Assembly: GCF_008831285.2 (NCBI RefSeq)
Contig: NC_045143.1
Location: forward strand, 4,163,503-4,227,502
Reading direction: 5' to 3'
Source of the DNA: Nymphaea colorata
Lineage: Eukaryota; Streptophyta; Magnoliopsida; Nymphaeales; Nymphaeaceae
Length of the DNA: 64,000 bases
The position numbers and the translations under genes were made by a program. Shown piece after piece: positions 51,672 through 60,765 of this stretch. The notes under the pieces were generated by a model. That model had not been told where the DNA came from. It made no database searches and saw only the letters and a list, made by a program, of their open reading frames with translations. The number at the start of each line of letters is the position of its first letter. Position 1 is the stretch's first letter.

Positions 51672-51960
51672 GCATTTCAGGTTTAACCCCTCGCCCGAAT
51701 GAATTGTTTGAGCTTATATTGCATGTTTAACCCCTTGCCTGCATGAGTTTGCTGAAATTGAATTCAGGTTTAGCCCATCTGAATGGATTGTTTTGGCTTG
51801 CATTGCAAGTTTAACCTCTTACCTGCATGGGTTGCTCTTGGCTTGTGTTGAGTCTAGCCCTTACGTGCATAGGTTGCTTTGGCTTGCATTACAGGTTTAA
51901 CCACTTACTTTGTGTGAGTTGCTCTTTTGTCCTTAATTTCAGGTTTTACTTTTTTTTGAA
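51672..51960. repeat. Degenerate tandem repeats of about 55-65 bp
   Basis: About five to six units share TTTAACCCCTTGCCTGCATG followed by GGTTGCTCTTGGCTTGCATT, with substitutions and indels. There is no open frame across them. They resemble internal repeats of old plant retroelements, but I cannot assign a family. Confidence 0.6.
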
Positions 51961-54262
51961 TGGGTTGCTCGATAATAAATGGTAATGCCGGGAATGAACC
52001 CTCATCATCTCAAATACCTTTGTTGAAACTGGGAGTGAGACCCTATTGCTCTTACATTGTTTGAGACAAGAAGACTTGCTATCACCTTGAGTGCCTTATG
52101 GTGAAGTTTTTGTTTTCGGCAACGACTAGATTTTGAACTTGCTTAGTAAAATTCCCCAAACTAGCACTTGGGTTGAGCTTACTTTGAGAAGCCCTTGGCC
52201 AAATGACCAAGTTGCGCATGTTCCATCAGTTTCCCTTGTCTAGTGACATGGTTGAGCTAGCTTTGAAATGCCTTGAAGGTAGAAGCCGGACTGTGATTGA
52301 TGAAATCTTTAGCTTAGCAACTGAATTTTAATTGGGATATGACCCTTTTCTTGACGGACAATGATGATTTTGTAAAAAAAAAATGTCGTAAAATAATTTA
52401 AAAAATGCCTCAAAATATCCATAAAAAATGCCATAGTGTTGGGAATTGTCATGTAAGCGATAGGATATGATTCAAAACAAAATATGCCATGTACTAGGTA
52501 AAAGATAAATGGTTGATATCTGGGATTGAGATTGAGGTGAAGGAAATAATGGAAAAAGCCTCAATAAAAGAAGTGTGGAAAGTTGATATATTTTTTGCCA
52601 ATAGAAAAAAGAGGGTGCAAGAAATTTGTTATGGGGTCTAAAAGAATTTTTGATGTGTTTTTAATGACAAGCAATTGAGACAAAGCTTGTAGGAAAGAAA
52701 TTCGTTATAAGAATACGATCAATAGATAACGAAGTTGATATCATTCCAAAGATAATATAACAAAATAAAGAAAATTATGAGTGATCTATTATTTGTGAAT
52801 TTATTTTGAAATGATTAAATCTCAAGCATACATGTTGTTTGATTCATATAGACTCAACATGAGTGAATGAATAAGTTAAAATCACATGTCTAATGATTGA
52901 AAAATGAAGTAAACGAAATGTTGGCAATCAACTCGAAATAACTGGTGTCCTAATAAAATAAAAAAAGTAGTAAAATAGGAAGAAAGACACATCATGTGTA
53001 TTGAAACTAGAAAATTATTTGGCTAAATATAAATAAGAAAAAATGCATGATCTGAGTCAAACAAAGTTGGTAATCATGTTTAATAATAGAACATTGGACA
53101 AATGAATAAATGAGAGATTCAAAAGGTATGATGTAGATTTTGAAGCAATTTTTTAAAAAATAGACTTGCCGAATGATAGAATTTGAAAAATCAATGGGTT
53201 TATGACGTGATCAAGTTAAAAACTACATAGAGATGATCAAAGAAGACAAAGATTTAAATGAGGAATGTGGAATGTAAGGTTATTGAATTGATCAAGGAGT
53301 GAATGGAAGACACGCATGCATTCATCATAAATAAATATCTAGCATTTTCTAGGGTCATATACATTTATTATGCATATATTTGAAAAAAGAGCATAGAACC
53401 CCAATTAAGTTTGGTTTGATAAATTATGATTATTCTATATAAGATATGCCAATATATCTTAGCCAGGAGGCTTAGTACGAGCATAGACTCCTCCATTTAG
53501 GAACTAATGGTAAGATTTATTAATTTATTTTTGAACACTCGATACATCACAAGTTGCCACTCATGGTACTAACCAGGGGACTCTTCCACCCAAGGTGTGG
53601 TTCAATGATTAGGTTGATTTTCCAATGATTAACATAATAAACTAAGGTATACAACAGCAACTAGAATGACTTAATGGCCCACACTCTAATAGCACTGGAG
53701 GAAATAACTTGAGCAAGAAATCCATGAGCATATATATTGTCTCAAAATTGATATGATTCTCAGTGGTACTAGGCAAGAGCAATGATAAGGTGCAAAACAT
53801 AATCGGACAAAAAATTGAGCCATTACATATCCTGGAACTCAAATTTTTGAGTCTTGATAAAATCATAACCACATAGATGGGTTGAGACCTAAAGGCTGAT
53901 AGGTGAGACACAATTCCTTATGAGCACTACCACATAATTGTATTTGTGTATTCTCTATCCGATTGTGCTAAAGTTGGTGGTGTAAAGATCGCCAACTAAA
54001 AATAGAAAAAACCACCAACTTAAAGTTGTCTGTTTGTTGGCATTTAGTAAGTTACTTTACACATGCTGAGTATTTATGAGTCGTTCAATCGGTTGGACAG
54101 GTACTTGTATGAAGCACAGGTACGCCTAAGTATCCAATCAAATACTTGGTCAGAGTTTGGGCATTCATGACAGTGACTCACTCAAATTTTACGGTGGAGT
54201 ATGGTGAGTAAGTGTCAAAAGGAAGGGCCATGGAGGGATCCACGTTCCTCCGGAATTCCTAA

Positions 54263-54493
54263 TTAGGTCACGTTTGATAGCCATGGATCTCAGTTTCGCA
54301 GTGATCTAAGATCTGTAGTTTTCAAGCCCGACCTCCTCTCCTATCCAATTTCAAATCCATGCTTTTTACATTAAAGTGTAGATCTGAAATCTAAATTAGG
54401 GGTGGATGCTGAAATCGACAATTTGATTTCAGCTATCATGGAGTTGAGATTCTCCTTGGATCCGAGATCCATGAGAAATCAAAAGCAACCTAA
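54263..54493. repeat. MITE with TTAGGT-GTTTGAT inverted ends, copy B
   Basis: This is the counterpart of 37371-37601, also 231 bp. Its ends are TTAGGTCACGTTTGAT and, as reverse complement, TTAGGTTGCTTTTGATT. It was carried along by the segmental duplication. Confidence 0.7.
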
Positions 54494-54799
54494 GAGTTGA
54501 AAGCAGTGGGCTTCTACTCTTCATGAGTCTTGCTTGCCTTTATAACCTTTATGTCTGATTAATTTACGAGACATTATGACTTCAGTAGACACTAGTGGTT
54601 GTGATTTGCATCTACCATTCAAACATGAGAAAAGTCATCCATAGACAGATTCTTGACAAATGGCTCCTCCAATATTGTGGAAAGATAGCAAAGTATTTGG
54701 ATTTGTCTCCCAAGTGGTTGAAATCATGATGGGTCAATTTAGAATTGACTTCCTCTGTAGTTGCGTAAAACTGATTGGTTCTGGTTTTCAAAAAGTAGC

Positions 54800-55945
54800 A
54801 TTGTGGATCAATTCTGAAATGAAAATGCTGGAATCAAGATTCCATCGACCGTGCTCTGCTCCCTCGTGCCCCACCTTTTCCCAACCCTCACCCACGATGC
54901 CCTAACACGCCTTTTTCCTCCATCCATGCCGTTAGCTATCTTCTCTCTTTGTCCTTTATCCCCACCAGCAATGAAGTGCAGCTGATCGGGAGTTTTCAAC
55001 TCTTCAAACAGCAGGTTGCAGCAGGTATGTGAAGATCTTCCCTGCCCTTGCTCTCTCTCTCACTCGTTTTGTCAAAGGATTGACGAGGGATGGCCTTTTC
55101 TTTGCATAGAGAGAGGCTGCTCCAGAGAGGCCAGCTCCACCCAATACAACGTATGGAAGATGGAGGAAGCAACCAGAGAGGCCAGTTCCACCCAATATGA
55201 CGTATGGAAGATAGAGGAAGAAGAAGAAGGGACGAGAGTCGAAGAGAGACGAAGGTCGAACAAAAGGGGAGAAGAAGAGGCAGGCGAGCGGGCGAGCTTT
55301 CTTAAAAACTTAAAAATAAAAAAAAAACCTTAAAAATTGGACCAAAGTAGTCTGGTGCACATTTGACCGCACCCGACTCATGTCAAACAGGAGTAGGGTG
55401 CGAATAAAAAAAAGACGATTTTAACCGGGTGCGCCTGACCGCACCCGACTCTTGTTTGACTTATTTGGGTGCGCACCGAAAGCGCACCAGTACCCGCACC
55501 CACACCCGCATCGCATCGACACGGGTGCGAGGCCAAACGTGGCGCACCCTGGTATCATAGCATACAACGTGCTAGCCAAAAAGGAAAGTAGTAAAATTGA
55601 TACCAGAATAGAAAGGAAGAAGAATGACACACAAAGTTTTTTTACATGGTTCAGTGACAAAGTTCTCTTACGTCCATGGGTGCATTCGGCTTTTTTTTTT
55701 TAATATCCCAAAAAGATTAGAGTACCAGAAAAAATTAATTGTGCCCTTTAAACATGGGAATTAGGAGTTTTCTCGAGCAGGCCTTTTATTTGGTAGGTAA
55801 TATCGATGAAGATACCATGAAGGCTATGTACTTAGAAGTAGAGAGCAAATTGAAAAAATGACCCTAAATCTTTGTATACCGACTCTACACCATAAAATGT
55901 AAACTTACATAAACACCTATACAAAATTTTTCGCATTATGAAAGC
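54800..55945. repeat. Copy-B-specific insertions
   Basis: Relative to segment A, extra DNA lies between GATTGGTTCT and CATACAACGTGCTA, and again after GTAAAATTGATACCAG. The first part ends with a GC-rich run full of ACCCGCACC and GGTGCG motifs (55360-55550) and then GGCGCACCCTG, like the subterminal sequence of some hAT elements. The second (about 55605-55945) contains ACACAAAGTTTTTTTACATG followed by GTTCAGTGAC and CGTCCATGGG, resembling copia LTR fragments. Exact ends are not resolved. Confidence 0.45.
55122..55222. repeat. 51-bp tandem duplication
   Basis: Two units with a period of 51 bp share CCAGAGAGGCCAG-TCCACCC and GTATGGAAGAT-GAGGAAG. They differ at a few positions and sit within the copy-B-specific sequence. 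Confidence 0.85.
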
Positions 55946-58043
55946 CTATTAAGTATAGATCAGACCCCACGGACCACGCTCTGAGTAGACAGACAGGTGC
56001 ATCTCTAACCCGATTAAAAGGTAAAAATTAAAGCAGACAGTCTTGAATTCCAACAGTTAGACCAATTCAGAAAGCAGTTTGTTCCTTTGTTAATGTTTTA
56101 TATAATAACTAGGTTTTGGAGATTGTGATACCCAATTGGCAGCTTATGTACTGGCGATCTAATCCAATACATGGTGCTAGGAAAAGCTTTCTTGTGCCTA
56201 TGCTCTTGTTACGTTGGCCTGAGAAGGATATATGCTGCGATGACCCATTTTGATGGCTGCTCCAATATACTGGTCGTCAATCTTTGTCAGATTACATAGC
56301 TGCAGTTTACATAATATTTCAGTGATAAACCAAAGTTTACTGCAGTTGATTTCCTAATGTAATATTCGGTTCATTCCAGTTCTTAGCTAGAATGCGTGCT
56401 AAGGAATTCAAGAACAGAACACCACATGAAGGCCAACCATTTTTGGCATATACATGTTTGCTGGTTAAAAGGCGCCTGCCCTTGCAGTCAAATGAGCAAT
56501 ATACTGAGCTCAGAATAATACGGGCTCCTATCCAACTTTGCTTGGTCAGGAGGCCCAATAATTGCAGACATTACTTTTCCTTGGGCTGTCTCATGCAATC
56601 AAAAGAGCTTACGTTTGAAAGGCACTTTGAGTCGCGAATTGATAGAACACCACGAATGTTGTTCAACTTTAACGGATGCTTAGGAACACTTTTCTTGGAT
56701 AAGTGGGGTCTATAGGTTGACTGCAGATTAAAATTATATGCAATATAAAGGCACTATTCTAATATGCAACCACCAATCCCTTCATAATTGAACGGACATC
56801 AAAGGGTTCCTTCCCCATTTTGAAAATTAGGTACGACTACTCTAAACGTACTGAATTGGAAATTTCTTATTGGTTGATGATCATGGCCCTCCAATGTCAG
56901 AAGCTTAATCCACCTGACTTTCCACTCCACAGTTGAATATTAGGTGGGACTAGAGGGTGCATTTTTGTTCTAGCAAATTATTGAGAAATCTTTACACCAA
57001 GTGCTGGATGATTTCATGAGGAGTAGTCATTTTTGAACCATGATGGATCTTTCTAGTAAAACCTGGAGGATAAAATAACTTATAAGAATGATTTTTCAAA
57101 TGGGTGTCAGACTATCCTATATTTTTTTCTGTTTTAAATGACTGAAATGCCGCTGACACGGGAGACCGTGAATAGTCGATGATATGCGTGCTCCGCACGA
57201 TGGACCGTCGATGGTAGACTCGAATTGTAAAAAACTAGATTTTACTTGAATTTTGCTCGATTTCCCTCTAATGGAAAGTATGTGTTTCGATTTGATCTCC
57301 AGCTTTAAAATTTGCTCACTCGCTTCTTTTTCTACCTCTTCCTGAGTACAACTCCGTTGAAGGCACAACGGTTGAGAGATAGATTTGATGCAATCGCCGT
57401 AATTACTCATGCATTTAAGATACTTCCAATTACTTGTTATCCACCTCTACAATATTCTATCTTTTTTACTGTCTCCAACATAAACGATAAACTCCTATAC
57501 TACAACAAAATAGCACATAGACCAAATAGAATATCAATCCAATGGGGAGCAGGACTCTATAAATGGAAATTTGTGTGAAGGGGGATCCTGTTGCTCATTT
57601 AAGAAAAATCAAACAGCCTTGGGAATGAATCCAAAGCTAGCTATATGCATGAACCCGTAAACCTGTGCATTGTACTCAGCCTGATGTGCATGACACATAT
57701 TTTTGGGAATAGGCCAAGAACCTTCCAAAAGTGGGCTAGGAGAACACATCTAATGCACTGGAAACACGGTTCGCCTGAATCCCTGATGCAGGTAACTACT
57801 TCCCTAATTGAATAAGCAAACTTTCTCTGACAGAATGAGAAACTGAAAATCCCCTTATATTTGGTAAATGATCTTGTGCTTAGTTGGTGAAACCCAGTTG
57901 CTGTTAGGTGAACCGGCAACTAAGGCGGCCAATTGGACGCCCGGCGGCTATGACGGGGGAAAGAGGGAATTGTCTCCTATTGCAAACAATAATGACTAAA
58001 AGGTACATCGATCCTGCAGCTAAATTACATAAACGATCCTGTC

Positions 58044-58051
58044 TATATTAA
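58044..58051 (+). promoter_or_regulatory. TATA-like box of laccase gene 2
   Basis: TATATTAA is in the same place relative to the coding start as in laccase gene 1. It is 58 bp before the ATG, because the start codon of copy 2 lies two codons further in. Confidence 0.5.
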
Positions 58052-58101
58052 GGCCTCCCTTGCCACCAGGCATTTCAAAGACAAAGGCGCCGACGACGGC
58101 T

Positions 58102-59108
58102 ATGGAGCATCAACCGGCTCTGGTGCGACTGCAAGTCCTCTTGCTTCTTCTTCCCTTCTTGCTTTTCCGGCTGGCGGTTGCCGAAGTTCACTACCAGGAG
58201 TGGGTTGTAAGTTTCTGCAACGGCATGATCATTAAGTGCTATCGCACTTAAATTGAAGTTATTTTGCTTCTTTCTTATTCTTTAATGAAGAGAGTTCGTT
58301 CTTGACTCTCAAGATGGAAAAAACTCTACGATTTGCTTTTTTGGTGAAAGACTGAGAAGCTCTTGCCTTTGTCTGCCAAATGATAATAACCCCACATCCT
58401 GAGGTGATCTGAGATGGCATTCCAAAGTGATGGGGGTTCTGCTGTGGCTGCAGGTGGCTCCAACTTCATATACAAGGCTCTGTCGCAGCAACGACATCCT
58501 GACGATCAATGGGCAGTTACCAGGGCCGACCTTATACGTTCACAGGGGTGACACTGTCATCATCAACTCCTATAACCATGCCAACTACTCCGTCACTATT
58601 CACTGGTACCCTTACTGCATAAATACCCTTACACCTCTGTCTCTCCCGCTTTCTCTCTCTCTCTTTATATATATGTATATGAGTGGAGCATCAAGCATGC
58701 ATGCGAGCACATGTGCATGTGTGGATGTGCAGTTTTATTTAGATGCGTGTGTGTGCAGCTGTGCGTGCATGATTAGAGCTGTGAATTGGCGATGAAAACA
58801 TATGGAAATTCAGTGGTGATATATGATTTGATGGGATATTGGAAACTTGATGTGAAATTGTAGGCATGGATTGAAGCAGCCTAGGAACCCGTGGTCGGAC
58901 GGGACGGAGTTTGTAACCATGTGTGGTGTTCCACCGGGAAAGAATTTCACCTACACTCTTCTCTTCACAACTGAGGAAGGCACCATTTGGTATCATGCTC
59001 ACAGTGAATGGACTCGCGCCACCGTTTATGGTGCCATTGTCGTTTACCCTAAGATGGGAGCCACTTACCCTTTCCCAAAGCCAGACAGTGAATACGTGGT
59101 TGTTATAG
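58102..59108 (+). CDS. LAC: Laccase gene 2, exons 1-3 (rest interrupted or beyond the window)
   Basis: Exons: 58102-58206, 58454-58605 and 58864-59108. All splice sites are intact and the frame is open. The ATG used in gene 1 is ACG here, so translation should start at the next Met (MEHQPALVRLQ), still a good signal peptide. Exons 2 and 3 differ from gene 1 at about 1 of 152 and 2 of 245 positions, while exon 1 differs at about 10 of 105. The first two copper-binding segments (HWHG across exons 2-3, and HAHSEW) are present. Intron 3 is homologous to gene 1 until 60075, where a sense-oriented copia element begins. Exons 4-6 are not in the window. They could lie after the element or be lost, so whether the gene works cannot be told. 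Confidence 0.85.
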
Positions 59109-60075
59109 GTAAATGTCTCTCTCTCTTTATATATATGGTCCCTATGAATCTAGTTAAATCCACATTTTTAGACAACATGGACAAAAAGTGAGTCCCGCAA
59201 AGGGCAGGCTTAGTCTTGTCAAAAGTCTGATGTGTCATACTTTTGTTAGTATTTTAAAATCATAGGTTACACCTATGAATGATCAAGGAGTCGAACCATC
59301 TCGTGCTGGACTTGTTAGTTTGTTTGATAAATTAGTAAAGCTCAAGCTCAAATTTTAACTTGAGCTTTTAACCAAGTTGAGTTGGAGCTACAAAAACTTG
59401 ACTCCATTTAAAGTTAGATAAACATCGCCATTCTTTTTACTGTGTACATAAGAGGTGCACGCAACCTCTTCTTCGCAGAACCATAAATTTCTGGTTAAGG
59501 AGAAAAAAGTAATAAATTTCAAAATTTTAAAAAGCATCGATATATAACAAGGAAAATTGTTATAAGGTATCAATGCAAAAATAAGTATTTTTTATGCTTT
59601 TGTCTGTGCAATTGCCCACACTGTGCTACACACCTGCCTCTCCTGTTCTTCTGCTCTGACACTGTGGACCATCTGTCACTGGCATTGCACAGCTTATCTC
59701 TCCCTCTTCTTCTTCTTCTTCTTCTTCTTTATTTCTTTAAGCGTTCGACAGTTTTATTTTCCAATTCTTTTGTTTCTACTTCCCTCACTCTCGTGACTCA
59801 TCGAAGCCTCCAATCTGCCAACCATCATCTTCCTCGTTTTTATTGTTTAATTTGTGCATCTATATTAGGAGGCTGGAAGTCATTATGACAGTTGTATTTT
59901 TGGAGCTCTGAATTTGAGATTAAAAGCAGTAATGTAGGAACATGATGTCCAGGGCCCATTACCATTTGGTGCGCTTCTCTATGATTTTCTTTTCTCGTTT
60001 CGTGGAAGAAAATGGACTGTGTCATTTAGAGACGATTCTGATATTGCCATCGCTAAGCATTTTGAAGGTGATGTG

Positions 60076-60702
60076 TGTAGAGAGTCATCACCGACTCTCT
60101 TGTAAGAGTCGAGATGACTCAAGAGGCTTGTAGCCTCTTCATTTGTAAAGTCGGTGAGAGTCTCAATTTTAAGTCGGTGGTTATGTAATGATTAAAGAAG
60201 AAAAATAATAATTAAATAAAATAAAGAAAAGTAAATGTGGAAGTCGGTGGAAGCATCCACCACCGACTTCATCTCCCTATAAATAGGGACGTTGGGTCAT
60301 AGTGAGAGTGTAAGGAGAAAAATCAAGTTGAGTGATCTTGGGTTCTCACTTTGTGAGTTGGGTGTGTTGTGTGATCTTAGGTTCTCACTTTGTGAGTTGG
60401 GTGTGTGCTCATTTTATGAGCTGGTGAGTGTTAGCTCGTGTGTTCACTTTGTGAACTCGAGTTAAAGTTTCAAGTGTATGCTGCAAGGGCGTTGGGTATG
60501 TTAGCTCACTGCGTGAGTCGAGGTGAGTTTTCTTAAGCCCTCTTTTGTAATATCCAATTTGATGAATAAATAGTTTACTTGTTCAAGTATACTTTGCTAA
60601 GTTCTTATTAAGTATCAGTTTGGACGTCGAGACTCTGCTAGATTTTCTCCGCATAAATTTGAGTTTGTAGCTGAGTTAGGGCCCGCATTACGTTTTCCAA
60701 CA
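60076..60702 (+). repeat. 5' LTR (627 bp)
   Basis: The LTR begins TGTAGAGAG and ends TTTTCCAACA, giving TGT...ACA ends. U3 holds nested palindromes (60082-60139), a perfect 11-bp stem at 60240-60250/60260-60270 and five ACCGAC cores. The TATA box TATAAATA is at 60278-60285. AATAAA at 60565-60570 should set the R/U5 border. Five short hairpins lie between TATA and AATAAA. Confidence 0.95.
60278..60285 (+). promoter_or_regulatory. LTR TATA box
   Basis: TATAAATA in the context CCC-TATAAATA-GGG lies 8 bp after a perfect hairpin. Transcription would start near 60305-60310, which marks the beginning of R. Confidence 0.8.
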
Positions 60703-60704
60703 AT

Positions 60705-60716
60705 TGGTATCAGAGC
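60705..60716 (+). other. Primer-binding site for initiator tRNA-Met
   Basis: TGGTATCAGAGC starts two bases after the 5' LTR end. This is the usual plant copia PBS complementary to the 3' end of initiator methionine tRNA. It is not a tRNA gene. Confidence 0.9.
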
Positions 60717-60765
60717 GAGGTTCTGTCCGAGGGCCGATTTATTGGAATAGATATATCCTGAAATT

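Larger units (their letters stand above)
46629..53597. other. Spacer between laccase duplicates
   Basis: Besides the repeats and relic listed, this AT-rich stretch holds a diverged tandem duplication at 49553-49640 (TTTTGACATCCTT-GTTGTTAG units) and a dispersed 26-bp repeat starting AAAGATATAATGACCAGAAT near 49962 and 50158. It also holds low-complexity TTTGGATTTGAA-like sequence at 51290-51420 and degenerate repeats at 51672-51960. No intact gene is recognised. Parts look like old retrotransposon sequence without coding remains. Confidence 0.55.
53598..60075 (+). repeat. Segmental duplication copy B
   Basis: This is the collinear copy of 36834-42909. It begins at TGGTTCAATGATTAGGTTGA and runs to the point where the copia LTR interrupts it in laccase intron 3. 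It lacks the hAT-like MITE and has extra sequence at about 54.8-55.95 kb. Confidence 0.9.

Noticed and set aside
55016-55333. 105-codon Glu-rich frame
   Set aside because: Its apparent repeat structure is the 51-bp tandem duplication, it lies in copy-B-specific inserted DNA and has no homologous frame in copy A.
60705-60716. Possible tRNA-like sequence
   Set aside because: It is only the 12-base primer-binding site complementary to initiator tRNA; no cloverleaf can be drawn around it.
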